Source: Streptomyces sp. NBC_01268
GTDB lineage: Bacteria > Actinomycetota > Actinomycetes > Streptomycetales > Streptomycetaceae
Direction of reading: 5' to 3'
NCBI RefSeq assembly: GCF_036240795.1
Contig: NZ_CP108454.1
Span: 1,116,001 to 1,180,000, forward strand
Length of the DNA stretch: 64,000 bases
A model generated the notes under the pieces. It was not told the origin of the DNA. It worked only from the letters and a program-made list of their open reading frames with translations, and made no database searches. Numbering within the stretch: position 1 is the stretch's first letter; every line of letters begins with the position of its first letter. The position numbers and the translations under genes are program-made. Positions 1-9,470 of this stretch are shown here, piece by piece.

Positions 1-2
1 TC

Positions 3-473
3 AACCGCGACGACATCGCGCTGGTCCGGCTCGACCGCCCGGTCACCGAGCGGCCCGTACGGATCGCACGGCAGGCGGGGAAGCCCGGGACCCCGACGCG
101 GATCATGGGCTTCGGCACCACCGTCGACACCGAATTCGCCTTCCCGGACCGGCTCCAGGAGCTGGACACCCGCCGGGGCGCCCTGTCCGAGTGCGCCCCG
201 GGCTACGCGGACCGCACCCGGCTGTGCACGATCAGCCGCGTGCCGGAGGCCATGGCGTGCTTCGGGGACTCCGGCGGGCCGCAGGTGCAGAAGGGCCGGG
301 ACGGGCGCTGGGAACTCATCGGCGTCACCTCCGGACCCGGGGCTCCCGGGGTGCCGTGCTCGGCAGGGCCGGGCCTGTACACCAGCGCGCCCGCCTACGC
401 GCCGTGGATCCGGCGGACCCTCATGAGCGACCGTGCTCCTCACGCTGCCCCCACGGAGTCCCGTACGCGTTGA
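3..473 (+). CDS. Trypsin-like serine protease, 3' part only
   Basis: The C-terminal part of a chymotrypsin-fold (S1) serine protease; the start lies upstream of the window. The reading frame is open from base 3 and shows the catalytic Asp region ([12 protein letters not shown]) and the catalytic Ser motif (CFGDSGGP). The catalytic His would be in the missing part. Family members are normally secreted and cleave extracellular proteins; the signal peptide is not visible here. The last codons overlap the end of the convergent reductase gene by 53 bp. Substrate unknown. Nothing links it to the cluster further right. Confidence 0.85.
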   Translation, partial: NRDDIALVRLDRPVTERPVRIARQAGKPGTPTRIMGFGTTVDTEFAFPDRLQELDTRRGALSECAPGYADRTRLCTISRVPEAMACFGDSGGPQVQKGRDGRWELIGVTSGPGAPGVPCSAGPGLYTSAPAYAPWIRRTLMSDRAPHAAPTESRTR

Positions 474-1653
474 GCAGGTCGAGGAAGGGCCGCGGCGGCA
501 GGGCCTCGGGCCCGAGGACGCCGCTGCCCTTCCAGGCGCCGGTCGCGAGGAGTTCCAGGGCGATGACGGGGTTGACGGCCGTCTGCCAGACCACGGCCTG
601 CGAGCCGTACTCGCGCATCGACCACTCGTTGTCGACGACGTGGTACAGGTACACCTCGCGGGCGGCACCGTCCTTCGTGCCCTTGACCCAGGTGCCGGCG
701 CAGGTCTTGCCCTTCATGCGGTCGCCCAGCGTGGCGGGGTCGGGCAGGCAGGCCGCGACGACGTCGCGCGGCGAGACCCGGACCGGTCCGTCGGGGCCGG
801 GCACGGTGACCCCGGCCGTGGCGTCGAGACCCAGCTCGTGCAGGGTCTTCAGCTTGGCGATGAAGTCGTCGCCGAGCCCGTACTTGAAGGTGACGCGCCG
901 CGCGTCCACCCAGCGCGGGATCAGGAGCACCTCCTCGTGCTCGACGTTCACGCACTCGACCGGGCCGATGCCCTCGGGGAAGTCGAAGACCTCGGGCTCG
1001 CTGAACGGCGCCGTGGTGAACCAGCCGCGGTCCTTCTCGTACACGACGGGCGGGTTGAGGCACTCCTCGATGGTGGTCCAGATGCTGAACGAGGGCGCGA
1101 AGTCGTACCCCTCGACGGTGAGGTTCGCGCCGTCGCGGACGCCGATCTCCTCGATCTCGTCGAAGAGCTCGTCGGCGGCGTACCGGGCGAAGACGTCCGA
1201 GAGCCCCGGCTCGACCCCCATGCCGACGAGCGCGAGACGGCCCGCCCGCTCCCACTCCCCGGCCCGGGCGAACTGCTCGTCGCCCAGCTTCACCCCGCAC
1301 TCCTCGTGCGGGGCGGTCGCGTGCGGCACGGACAGCGACATGGCCATGTCCAGGTAGTGGGCGCCCGCGGCGAGGGCCGCGCGGAAGAGCGGCATCACGA
1401 ACCGCGGGTCCGTCGCGTTGAGCAGCACGTCACAGCGCTCCTCGACGAGGAGGCGCCGCACCGCGGCCTCGTCGGAGGCGTCCAGGCGGCGGGCGCTGAA
1501 ACGGTCCGCCCGGTCCGTCTGCGCGGCGACGGCCGCCTCGGCTCGGGCCAGGTCGTAGTCGGCGACCACCATGTGGGCCAGGAAGTCCCGGCGGGCCGCG
1601 ATCCGGGTGACGGCGGTTCCGACGCCGCCCGCACCCACGAGAAGTACGCGCAT
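421..1653 (-). CDS. Saccharopine dehydrogenase-like NAD(P)-dependent reductase
   Basis: A 410-residue protein with an N-terminal Rossmann fold: the first residues read [20 protein letters not shown], a typical GxGxxG dinucleotide-binding loop. The remainder matches the saccharopine dehydrogenase/carboxynorspermidine synthase family in length and character. The family acts on amino-acid or polyamine imine adducts; the substrate here is not evident. The start was set at the ATG directly before the Rossmann motif rather than the longer upstream extension. It is divergent from the TetR gene at 1783, which may regulate it; the 129-bp gap between them would hold both promoters. Confidence 0.8.
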   Translation of the reverse strand: MRVLLVGAGGVGTAVTRIAARRDFLAHMVVADYDLARAEAAVAAQTDRADRFSARRLDASDEAAVRRLLVEERCDVLLNATDPRFVMPLFRAALAAGAHYLDMAMSLSVPHATAPHEECGVKLGDEQFARAGEWERAGRLALVGMGVEPGLSDVFARYAADELFDEIEEIGVRDGANLTVEGYDFAPSFSIWTTIEECLNPPVVYEKDRGWFTTAPFSEPEVFDFPEGIGPVECVNVEHEEVLLIPRWVDARRVTFKYGLGDDFIAKLKTLHELGLDATAGVTVPGPDGPVRVSPRDVVAACLPDPATLGDRMKGKTCAGTWVKGTKDGAAREVYLYHVVDNEWSMREYGSQAVVWQTAVNPVIALELLATGAWKGSGVLGPEALPPRPFLDLLNAYGTPWGQREEHGRS

Positions 1654-1782
1654 GTCACACACCTGTTCCTTCAACGCCCCCGGCGGGTGTCGCCGGGGAA
1701 CGCCCCGATGGAACACGAGGCCCACTGTTAAAGTCTACGGCGTTGGCATAAGGGACTCCGGGGAGAGGCAGGGGGTGGCGCG

Positions 1783-2508
1783 GTGCCCAAGAAGGTGGTC
1801 CCCGAGGCGGAACGCCGCCGCCGGCGCCCGACGCGACAGGGCACGGTCCTGTCGGAGGAGCTGATCGTCGCGACCGCGCTGCGGATGCTCCGCGAGCACG
1901 GCGCCGCCGGGCTGACCGCGCGCCGTCTGGGCAGCGCCCTCGGCGCGGACCCGAGCACGCTCTACCGCTACTTCTCCGGCCTGGACGACCTGACCCGGGC
2001 CATCGGCGAGGCCCTCATGGGGCACGCCCTGGACAGCTGGACACCCACCGGTGCGTGGCGTCCCGACCTGCGCGCCCTGGGCCTGGCCATCCACGCCTCC
2101 TACCTGGCCCACCCGCAGGCCGCCCTGCTCACGGCCAGCCGTGTCACCGGCCGCCCGCGCGAGATCGCGTTGGACGAGACGGTCCTCGGCATCCTGCGCG
2201 AGGCGGGCTTCGGCGACGCGGACGCGGTCGGCCTCTACCACGCCTTCATCGACCTGGCCCTGGCGTTCGCCGCCCTGGACGCGGGCGCGCTGACCATCAA
2301 GGACGAGGCCAGAGCGGCGGACGAGGACATGTGGTCCTCCACGTACGCCCGCCTCCCCGCCGCCACCCACCCCCACATCGCCGCCACGGCCCACCTCCTG
2401 GCGGACCGGATGAACGACAGCGCCTACCCGGTCCTCCTGGACACCCTCCTGGAGCGCGCGGAGGCGCGATGGGACGGGGTGCGAGGGGTGGGGGCAGGCG
2501 GAGGGTGA
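1783..2508 (+). CDS. TetR-family transcriptional regulator
   Basis: A 241-residue protein with an N-terminal TetR HTH (about residues 25-70; LTARRLGSALGADPSTLYRY is the recognition-helix region) and a helical ligand-binding C-terminal domain. Translation most likely begins at the GTG preceded by a purine-rich GGCAGGGGG stretch. The basic N-terminal extension (RRRRRPTR) may add DNA contacts. It is divergent from the saccharopine-dehydrogenase-like gene, the usual arrangement for local repression. The ligand is unknown. Confidence 0.82.
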   Translation: MPKKVVPEAERRRRRPTRQGTVLSEELIVATALRMLREHGAAGLTARRLGSALGADPSTLYRYFSGLDDLTRAIGEALMGHALDSWTPTGAWRPDLRALGLAIHASYLAHPQAALLTASRVTGRPREIALDETVLGILREAGFGDADAVGLYHAFIDLALAFAALDAGALTIKDEARAADEDMWSSTYARLPAATHPHIAATAHLLADRMNDSAYPVLLDTLLERAEARWDGVRGVGAGGG

Positions 2509-2825
2509 CGGTCCGGGAGGCAGACGGTCCGGCTCCCTACGGAGCGGGATGCCGGAGCCGTTGGGACATGACGAGCCTGACGTTCCCCAGACGTGACTCG
2601 ACGTTCCGGTGCGCGGCCTTGGGCGCGAGGCGCCCGCCGCGCTCCGGGCGCCCGGGCCGCGCGTTCGGTGTCTTCCGTGTCCCACCGCACCACGAAGGGG
2701 ACTTGATCTTCGAGCTGCGTCAACTGCGCCTCCTCGCAGCCCCTTTCGGGATCCCCGGTCACGCGATCAGCGCCGAGGTTGGCGCATCCGGGCTGCCACA
2801 CCCCCGGCGGCGCCCGGCCTTCGGG
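2509..2825. other. Intergenic region without a gene
   Basis: A 317-bp gap between two convergent genes. No convincing coding frame is seen. A short inverted repeat (CGGCTCC at 2530-2536 with GGAGCCG at 2554-2560) just after the TetR gene could act as a weak terminator. Nothing else stands out. Confidence 0.5.
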
Positions 2826-3398
2826 TCAGTCGGGCATGTTGGTGCCGGTCGCCCAGACCGACACCCACTGGCTCGCGTCCTCGCCGGGGGCGTGGCCCTT
2901 GTAGAGGACCACGTTGCCGTCGCGCTGGACGCGGAGCCAGACGTACTCGCCGGCGTGCTCCGGGCCGGTGCCGGTGGACCATACGGCCTGGTCGGCGGCG
3001 TCGTACACGACGAAGTTGCCGTCGGGCTGCATGACGGCGGCGCCGGCGCTGCGTCCGTTGGTGCCGGTGGACCAGACCGCCTCGACGATGTCGTCGCCGA
3101 CGGATCCGTCGGAGAGCCTGCCCTCCTGGAGGTCGCCGCTCATGGTGCCCTCGATCAGCTCGTCGAGGATGATGCCGAAGTCGGGCGCCCCTCCGCCCAC
3201 ATCGGGGGCGCCGTACGAGGTGATGCGGTACAGCACCAGGTTGCCGTCGTTCTGGTAGGCCAGGGTGTGCGTGACGTGCTTGTACGCCAGTCCCGCGCTG
3301 AGGGTCATCAGCTCGGACGAGATGCGCCGGCCGGGGGCCAGCCCCATCCCGGAGTTCATGTGGTCCCACGTGCTGGGCACGGGCTCGTAGTCGGCCAT
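2826..3398 (-). CDS. Bulb-type (mannose-binding) lectin domain protein
   Basis: A 190-residue protein built around the monocot mannose-binding lectin fold. Three copies of the QxDGNxVxY sugar-binding signature are visible: QNDGNLVLY near residue 49, QPDGNFVVY near 124 and QRDGNVVLY near 158, with the related VWSTGTN segments between. No signal peptide is apparent at the chosen ATG (GGAGAAGGACAC just upstream), so export, if any, is not by an obvious Sec signal. Such proteins in Streptomyces are thought to bind mannose-type glycans; the biological role is unknown. About 45 acidic and glycine-rich residues are inserted between the first and second repeats. Confidence 0.85.
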   Translation of the reverse strand: MADYEPVPSTWDHMNSGMGLAPGRRISSELMTLSAGLAYKHVTHTLAYQNDGNLVLYRITSYGAPDVGGGAPDFGIILDELIEGTMSGDLQEGRLSDGSVGDDIVEAVWSTGTNGRSAGAAVMQPDGNFVVYDAADQAVWSTGTGPEHAGEYVWLRVQRDGNVVLYKGHAPGEDASQWVSVWATGTNMPD

Positions 3399-3478
3399 GT
3401 GTCCTTCTCCGTCCTGGCGGGCCCGGTCCGTCCGGCCGCCGTCGACGGGGATGCTGCCGCGCCCCGGTAGACAAGCGG

Positions 3479-3862
3479 TCAACGCGGGGGCGCCGCCCGG
3501 TCGGACGCGCTGCGCAGGACGCAGAACTCGTTGCCCTCGGGGTCGGCGAGGACCGCCCAGCCGGTGCCGTCGGGCTTGCGGTGGTCGCCGACGAAGGTGG
3601 CGCCGAGGCCCAGCAGCCACTCCACCTCGTGGTCGCGCGTGGTCTCCGGGCGCAGGCAGAGGTGGATCCGGTTCTTCGTCGTCTTGGGCTCGGGCACCTG
3701 GTTGAAGTAGAGGACCGGCCCGTCCCCCAGCGTCACCTGCGTCTCCCGGTCGCCGGGGCGGGCGTCCGGATCCAGCGGGCAGCCGGTCACCGTGCTCCAG
3801 AAGCGGGCCAGCCCATAGGCGTCCGCGCAGTCGATCGCCACGTTCTGCACTATCGAAACCAT
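3479..3862 (-). CDS. VOC (glyoxalase/bleomycin-resistance) family protein
   Basis: A 127-residue single-module VOC protein. It has the beta-alpha-beta-beta-beta halves typical of the fold: VSIVQNVAIDCADAYGLARF at the start, the central NRIHLCLRPE strand, and the C-terminal WAVLADPEGNEFCVL signature. The family includes glyoxalases, dioxygenases and antibiotic-binding proteins; this short actinobacterial type is usually annotated glyoxalase-like and has no assigned substrate. It stands alone between the lectin gene and the butyrolactone-receptor-like gene. Confidence 0.8.
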   Translation of the reverse strand: MVSIVQNVAIDCADAYGLARFWSTVTGCPLDPDARPGDRETQVTLGDGPVLYFNQVPEPKTTKNRIHLCLRPETTRDHEVEWLLGLGATFVGDHRKPDGTGWAVLADPEGNEFCVLRSASDRAAPPR

Positions 3863-4017
3863 GCGGGCCAGCCTCCCCGACAGCGCCGCCGGACGCCACC
3901 TGGGGGTACGGGCAAGGGTCCCTCCCCCGGCTCGGGGAGGGGCTCTTCGGCCCGTGGTGCTTCGCCATGGCCCTGGCCGCCCTCGGCGCGGAGGTCGGCG
4001 GGCCACCGGGCGGGGCT

Positions 4018-4659
4018 TCAGAGCGCGAGCTCTCCCGCGGAGTCCAGCAGCCGTTCCGCCCGGTACGGCGAGGTGTCCAGTTTGGCGAGGACGCCGATGC
4101 TGGCGATGTTGGGGAGGATCAGCTGGTAGAGGCGGGCGATCTCCTCGGAGAGCTCGCGGTCCTCCGGGAGTGCCTCGGTGACCAGTTGGACGCCCGTCCA
4201 GGCGCCGACGGCAAGGCGGGCGATCTCGGCGGGGACGGCGTGCGGGAGGAGTTCGCCGCGTGCCTTGGCCTCGACGAGGAGGTCCTGGCCCAGGTCGATC
4301 CAGTCCGGCCAGCGGGTGCCGAAGAGGGTGCGGGCCTTGGGGTCGACGGAGAGCTGGACGGCGGCGCGGAGCATCGGCTCGCGGGGCAGCCGGTGGGCGA
4401 GGAGGAGGCCCAGGTCGACCCATTCCTGGAGCTTGTACGTCTGCGGAAGGATTCCCTCCCGGGTGACGGCGCGCGCGAGCACGCCGTGGGCCATCGATTC
4501 CTTGGTGGGGAAGTGGAAGTACAGGGCGCCCCTGGTGAGGCCGGTGCGCTCGACGAGAGCGGCGATGGTGGCGGCCTCGTAGCCGACTTCGATGAAGAGG
4601 CTCGCCATGGATTCGAGGATGGACTCACGCGTGCGGATCGCCCGCTCCTGCCGCGCCAC
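4018..4659 (-). CDS. ArpA/ScbR-like gamma-butyrolactone receptor (TetR family)
   Basis: A 213-residue TetR-type repressor with the hallmarks of butyrolactone receptors: N-terminal QERAIRTRESILESMASLF, HTH around GLTRGALYFHFPTKE, and a C-terminal Trp in RWPDWIDLGQDL where ArpA-type receptors have their ligand-pocket Trp. Start chosen at GTG 4659 because GAGGGGGGC sits just upstream and family members begin close to the xARQERAIRTR segment. Such receptors bind palindromic ARE sites and leave DNA when a butanolide or butenolide binds. An AfsA-like synthase at 13601-14509 could supply the ligand. The upstream 141 bp contain a half-site resembling the ArpA box (ACATACCGA on the minus strand, about 4690), suggesting autoregulation; this is weak. 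Confidence 0.82.
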   Translation of the reverse strand: MARQERAIRTRESILESMASLFIEVGYEAATIAALVERTGLTRGALYFHFPTKESMAHGVLARAVTREGILPQTYKLQEWVDLGLLLAHRLPREPMLRAAVQLSVDPKARTLFGTRWPDWIDLGQDLLVEAKARGELLPHAVPAEIARLAVGAWTGVQLVTEALPEDRELSEEIARLYQLILPNIASIGVLAKLDTSPYRAERLLDSAGELAL

Positions 4660-4800
4660 TCGGCCGCCCCCCTCGGAGTCTCCGCTGACAAAGGCTCGGT
4701 ATGTTATCAAGCGTTCGCACAGTATTCGTACGTGCCCGTGGAGGGACGCGGAGCCGGCGGCGGGGGTTCCTCCGGTTCCGCGTCCCGGCGGCGGTTCGTC

Positions 4801-5583
4801 TCACTGGTTGACGAAGCCGCCGTCCACCGGCAGCACCGTGCCGGTGAGGAACGGGCAGCGGTCGCTGAGGAGCCAGGCCGCCGCCGCGGCGATCTCCTCG
4901 GGTGCGGCCGTACGGCCCTGCGGGGTCATGGAGTTGACGGTCCGTTCGAGCCCGGGGTTGCGCCGGAACCAGTCCTCGGTGATCTCGCTGCGGGTGGTGC
5001 CCGGCGCGACGGCGTTGACCCGGACGCCCTGCTGCGCGTACTCGTCCGCCGCCGCCCTGGTGAGGCCGACGACGGCGTGCTTGGCCGCGATGTAGGGCGC
5101 GGCGGCCGGGATGGCCACCAGGCCGGCCACGCTGCTGTTGTTGACGATCGCGCCGCCGCCGTGCCGGAGCATGGCGCCGATCTCGGGGCGCAGGCAGTTC
5201 CAGATGCCGCGCACGTTGACGTCCATGACCGTGTCGTAGACGTCGTCGGGCATCAGGTGGAGCGGGGTGCGGTCGCCGCCGACGCCCGCGTTGTTGAAGG
5301 CCCCGTCGAGGCGCCCGTACCGGGTCTCGGCGTACTCCACGGCCCGCGCGGCGTCCTCGGCCCGGGTGACGTCGCAGACGACGTACGCGGCCTCGGCGCC
5401 CTTGGCCCGTATCTCCTCGACGAGTTCCGCCAGGCGTTCCTCCCGGCGCGCGGCGAGGACCACCGTCGCGCCCTCCTGGGTGAAGACGCGGGCGGCGGCG
5501 GCACCGATGCCGCTGCTCGCGCCGGTGACGAGGACGACCTTCCCGGCGAGGAGGTCGCTGTGCGTGTGGTTCGGAGGTGTCAT
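4801..5583 (-). CDS. Short-chain dehydrogenase/reductase
   Basis: A 260-residue classical SDR: TGASSGIG cofactor motif near residue 20, NNAGVG, catalytic Ser in NNSSVAG, and Tyr/Lys in YIAAKHA, ending in PVDGGFVNQ. Its ATG overlaps the stop of the carboxylic acid reductase gene by 4 bp (ATGA), so the two are translationally coupled. A likely job is to oxidise or reduce the aldehyde or alcohol produced by that reductase, or to dehydrogenate a cyclic intermediate. The exact substrate is unknown. Confidence 0.85.
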   Translation of the reverse strand: MTPPNHTHSDLLAGKVVLVTGASSGIGAAAARVFTQEGATVVLAARREERLAELVEEIRAKGAEAAYVVCDVTRAEDAARAVEYAETRYGRLDGAFNNAGVGGDRTPLHLMPDDVYDTVMDVNVRGIWNCLRPEIGAMLRHGGGAIVNNSSVAGLVAIPAAAPYIAAKHAVVGLTRAAADEYAQQGVRVNAVAPGTTRSEITEDWFRRNPGLERTVNSMTPQGRTAAPEEIAAAAAWLLSDRCPFLTGTVLPVDGGFVNQ

Positions 5584-8500
5584 GCCCGTGTGCCTACCCC
5601 GGCCGGGGTGCCCGTCAGTCCCTTCTGTCCCATGAGGTCCTTCAGGTCCCTCGCGTACTTCGCGACGAGGGCCCGGCCGAGGCTCGGTATGTCCTCGTGG
5701 CCGTCGACGCGGCCGGCGCGGACGACGGCGCGGAACCGGTCGGAGGGGATGACCGAGCCGGGCACCGACTCCTCGGGCTCCCGGAAGCCGTGCAGGATCT
5801 GCAGCGCCGTGTACTGCCGCTGCGCTTCGGGGAGGGCGCGGATCGCCGCCTCGAAGCGCACGTACCAGTCCGCGTGGTCGTCGACCCGCTCGATGCGGTG
5901 TCCGTCCTCCGCCAGCCAGTCGACGATCCGGTCGAGGGAGACGCCGTCGTCGTTGGGGTTCACCAGGCTGAAGGTGCGGTACTGCGGTGCGGTCGGCCGG
6001 CCCGTGCGCCCGCCCAGGGCGACGACGGCCGCGGCGGTGAAGTCGACGGGCAGGCCGTCGTAGTGGGCCCGCTCGCCGTCCGCGCGGTAGAAGCTGCGCG
6101 GGGCGATCCCGGTGGCGAGCACGCTGAACAGCAGGCGGCTGAACATGTCGGGGACGTTGAGCTGTCCGCCGTACCGGCTGTGGGCGAGGATCATGTTGGA
6201 GCGGAAGGTGGTGACGGGCAGCCCGCACAGGTCGTGGGCCTCGCGCAGCAGGACCTCGCCGGCCCACTTGCTGGTCGCGTAGCCGCCCGCGTAGCCGCCG
6301 TCGACCTCCATCACCGGCAGGGCGGCGCGGACGTCGGTGTACTCGTCGAGGGCGGGCTCGCCGGGGCGCGCGGTGGCGACGGCGACGCTGGAGATGTAGG
6401 TGAACGGCTTCATCCGGCGGGTGAGGGCCAGCTGGACCAGTTCGGCGGTGCCGACGACGTTCGCCTCGAACAGGTGCGGGTAGGGCAGGACGTGGTTGAC
6501 GAGGGCGCCGGCGTGCACGATGACGTCGACCTCGTCGGCGAGCCGGTCCCAGGTCTCCTCGTCCAGGCCGAGGCGCGGGTCGGCCATGTCGCCGGCCACC
6601 ACCTCCAGGTGCCCCTCGGCGAGTTCGGCGTACGTGCGCAGGAGCGCCGGATCGCCGCTGTCGAAGGCCGCGTCGAGGCGGGCCCGGGCCGCGGCGGCGT
6701 CCTTGCCGCGGACCAGGGCGATGAGGCGCCCGCCGACGGGGGCCAGCTTCTCCAGCCATGCGAGGGCGAGGAAGCGCCCGAGATAGCCGCTCGCCCCGGT
6801 CAGGAGCACGGTGCGCGGCTCCCCCTCGAAGCGGGGCAGGGCGCGGGCGTCGCCGAGGGTCCGCGCGTCGAGGAACGCGTCCAGGGTGAGGTCCTTGGCG
6901 AAGACCTCGGTGCTGCCCTCGCCGTGCACGGAGGCGAACGTGGGGCGCTCGGTGGTGGCTCCGCGGCGGGCCTCGATGTGCTCGGCCAGGTGCCGCAGGT
7001 CGTACGCGGGGCTGATGAGCAGGTCCACCGGCACCCGGACGCCGAACGTGTCCTGGAGCAGGTTGGAGAACTGCACGGCGGTCAGCGAGTCGCCGCCCAG
7101 GTCTCGGAAGTGCGCGCTCGGGTCGACCTCGGCCAGTGAGCCGGCGATCAGGGCCCGGACGGCGCGCTGCACGGTTTCGAGGACCGGCCGGTCGGCGCCG
7201 GCGGCGCGGATGTCGGCGAGTTCGGCGTCCTCGCGGGCGGCGGTGTCGGCGTAGAGCTCTTCGAGGCGTGCGCCGTACCGCTCGACCAGGCGGGGCCAGA
7301 GCAGCTTGCGGTGGTCCGAGAGCAGGCCGTTGGCCTGGCTGAAGGGTTCGGTCTCGACGAGGACGTCGCGGGGGATCTCGTACGAGTTGAGCCCGGCCTC
7401 CTTGGCGAGCTCCTGGAACGCCTCGGCGATGCGCTGTTTCAACGCCCGCTCGTCGGAGCCGTGTTCGGTCAGCGCCTCGGGGGTGGGGACGACCACGGCG
7501 AGGAGGTAGGAGCGCTCGCTGTTGCCGTAGACGAAGATCTGGCGCACGAGCGGACTGGCCGCGAAGACGGCCTCCAGCCGGGCCGTGGCGACGAACTCGC
7601 CCTGGGACAGCTTCAGGACGCTCTTGCGGCGGTCCACGATGGCGATCCGGTCCGGGCCGAGTTCGGCGGCGATGTCGCCGGTCCGGTAGTAGCCGTCCTC
7701 GTCGAGGAGTTCGGCGGTGAGCTCGGGCTGCTTGTAGTAGCCGGGGATGATGACGTCGGTCTTCAGCAGGAGTTCGCCGCGCGGGTGGGGCGAGTCGGTG
7801 CGGAAGTAGCCCAGTTCGGGCACGTCGGCCAGCTTGTAGTCGCGGACCGGCGGGCGCAGCAGCACGCCGTCGACGGAGACGCCGGCGGCCTCGGTGGAAC
7901 CGTAGACGTTGTGCAGTTCGAGGCCCAGCAGGGACTCGGTGAACGCGGTCAGTTCGGCGGAGAGCGGGGCGGAGCTGCTGCTCGCCCAGGTGACCCGGCC
8001 GCCCAGGACGTTCTCCCTGAGGTGGGCCCGCACCTCGGCCTCGGCCGTCTCGCGGTCGACGCCGGCGGCCGTGCGCCGGTCGACGTCGCCGCGGAAGCGC
8101 TGGTGGAGCATCTCGCAGACGCGGGGCACCAGGGAGAGTTCGGTGGGCCGGGCCAGGGCGACGTCCTCGAAGAAGGTCGACAGGTCGCTGCTGGCCGTGA
8201 AGTAGCTGGTGCCGCCGCGCGCCATGGTGGCCTTCAGCGAGGAGTGCCCGGCCACGTGGCTCATCGGCGCGTAGTGGAAGGTGACCGCGTACGTCTCGTC
8301 GAACAGCTTCGACCAGGCGCCGCCCCACATGGCGCCGGCCAGGCGCTCGGTGTACATGGCGCCCTTCGGCGTGCCGGTGCTCCCGGAGGTGTAGATGAGC
8401 ATGGCGAGCGGGTCCTCGCCGTCGGCCGCGGTGAACAGCGGGGCCTCGGGCAGGGCGGTGCCGCGCTCGACGAGCTCGGACAGGACGTCCACGGTCACGT

Positions 8501-9029
8501 CGGGCCGGGTCTCGGCCAGCTGCTCGCGGGCCGCGGCGAGCGCCTCGCGGTGGGCGTCGACCTCGGGGTGGAAGTCGAAGACGACGAGGCGCCGCACGGA
8601 CGTGCTCGCGCTCACCAGGCCCACCGCGACGGAGAGCCGCTCCAGGCTGGCGGCGATCGTGAACGGCTCCGTCTCCGCCACGATCGCGCCCAGCTGCGCG
8701 GGGGCGGAGCTGGTCTGCAGCGGGACCGAGACGGCACCGAGATGGATGCAGGCGAGGTCGATGGTCGTGTAGTCGCGGCTGGTGAAGCCGAGCAGGGCGA
8801 CCCGCTCGCCGGGGGCCAGCGGGCGGTCCCGGTCGTGGTGCCACGCGCTCGCCACGGCGCGGACCCGCGCCCACAGCTCGCTGTAGGTGGTGGTCTCGTA
8901 GCGGGGCAGCAGCCGGACCGAGACCCGTCCCGTCTCGGCGTCCTTCGCGAATTCCTTGACGCGCTCGCCGATGGCGGGCCGGTCCGCGTGGCTCTGCATG
9001 ACAGATGCCACCACTTGCGCAAGTCGCAT
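5580..9029 (-). CDS. Carboxylic acid reductase (A-PCP-R)
   Basis: A 1149-residue three-domain CAR. The N-terminal adenylation domain has IYTSGSTGTPKGAM near residue 212, YGSTEAAG and the GYYRTGDIA region. A carrier domain carries the phosphopantetheine Ser in FRDLGGDSLTAVQFS near residue 647. The C-terminal NADPH thioester reductase shows VLLTGASGYLGRFLALAW near residue 741 and the active YATSK near 914. CARs activate a carboxylic acid with ATP, tether it and release the aldehyde. In this context an aminohydroxybenzoate or its product is a sensible substrate, but that is inference. It needs a phosphopantetheinyl transferase, and none is encoded in the window. Start set at the ATG after CGGAGAAC. 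It is first in an operon with the SDR. Confidence 0.92.
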   Translation of the reverse strand: MRLAQVVASVMQSHADRPAIGERVKEFAKDAETGRVSVRLLPRYETTTYSELWARVRAVASAWHHDRDRPLAPGERVALLGFTSRDYTTIDLACIHLGAVSVPLQTSSAPAQLGAIVAETEPFTIAASLERLSVAVGLVSASTSVRRLVVFDFHPEVDAHREALAAAREQLAETRPDVTVDVLSELVERGTALPEAPLFTAADGEDPLAMLIYTSGSTGTPKGAMYTERLAGAMWGGAWSKLFDETYAVTFHYAPMSHVAGHSSLKATMARGGTSYFTASSDLSTFFEDVALARPTELSLVPRVCEMLHQRFRGDVDRRTAAGVDRETAEAEVRAHLRENVLGGRVTWASSSSAPLSAELTAFTESLLGLELHNVYGSTEAAGVSVDGVLLRPPVRDYKLADVPELGYFRTDSPHPRGELLLKTDVIIPGYYKQPELTAELLDEDGYYRTGDIAAELGPDRIAIVDRRKSVLKLSQGEFVATARLEAVFAASPLVRQIFVYGNSERSYLLAVVVPTPEALTEHGSDERALKQRIAEAFQELAKEAGLNSYEIPRDVLVETEPFSQANGLLSDHRKLLWPRLVERYGARLEELYADTAAREDAELADIRAAGADRPVLETVQRAVRALIAGSLAEVDPSAHFRDLGGDSLTAVQFSNLLQDTFGVRVPVDLLISPAYDLRHLAEHIEARRGATTERPTFASVHGEGSTEVFAKDLTLDAFLDARTLGDARALPRFEGEPRTVLLTGASGYLGRFLALAWLEKLAPVGGRLIALVRGKDAAAARARLDAAFDSGDPALLRTYAELAEGHLEVVAGDMADPRLGLDEETWDRLADEVDVIVHAGALVNHVLPYPHLFEANVVGTAELVQLALTRRMKPFTYISSVAVATARPGEPALDEYTDVRAALPVMEVDGGYAGGYATSKWAGEVLLREAHDLCGLPVTTFRSNMILAHSRYGGQLNVPDMFSRLLFSVLATGIAPRSFYRADGERAHYDGLPVDFTAAAVVALGGRTGRPTAPQYRTFSLVNPNDDGVSLDRIVDWLAEDGHRIERVDDHADWYVRFEAAIRALPEAQRQYTALQILHGFREPEESVPGSVIPSDRFRAVVRAGRVDGHEDIPSLGRALVAKYARDLKDLMGQKGLTGTPAGVGTRA

Positions 9030-9470
9030 TCTGGTTCTCCGCGTCACGTGATTGGGCCGACTTCAGGGAAGGGGGAATCGGACGGGCGGCGGGCACGCGT
9101 CGGTATTCCGCCGGGAATACCCGCGGTCTCGGGGACGTCTCGTCGGGTGGTGTCCGACAAAGCGCCCCGGCCTGATCCGGCGCGAATTGTCAGGCACGCC
9201 CCAAGGGCGCCGCGCCGTCCAGTCCGTCACTCGATGCTATGCACACCCGAACGGGCTTCCGGAGAATCGGCCGACTATCTGTCAGGTCCCGGGCCGGTGT
9301 GGCCGACCGTCGGTACCTCTCCTTTGTCGGCGTGGTAAGAGTGGAGCGGCGCACGGGAAGTGCGCCTCTGAATCCGGCGCGACCGGGTGCCCCCTCGGGG
9401 TGCCCGGCACAGCGCGCGCGGATCCCTTTTCGCTCACCGCTCCCCTTCTTCTCCCGGAGTGCGCATCGTC
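9030..9470. other. Divergent promoter region, CAR / TetR
   Basis: A 441-bp region between the minus-strand reductase gene and the plus-strand TetR gene, with no credible coding frame. It must hold both promoters. It contains a perfect inverted repeat (listed separately at 9102-9121). Near the CAR start there is also CACGTGATT (about 9045-9053), which resembles the right half of the 20-bp motif found elsewhere in the cluster. Confidence 0.6.
9102..9121. promoter_or_regulatory. Perfect 8+8 bp palindrome, probable operator
   Basis: GGTATTCC, a 4-bp spacer GCCG, then GGAATACC. It lies 73-92 bp upstream of the carboxylic acid reductase start and 350 bp upstream of the divergent TetR start. Its size and symmetry suit a TetR-type dimer; either receptor-like TetR (4018-4659 or 9471-10241) is a candidate. 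Function is inferred from position and symmetry only. Confidence 0.55.

Noticed and set aside
9030..9053. A fifth copy of the shared 20-bp motif near the CAR start (CACGTGATT)
   Set aside because: Only about 12 of 20 bases match, mostly in the right half, and it overlaps the start region. Not enough to count.
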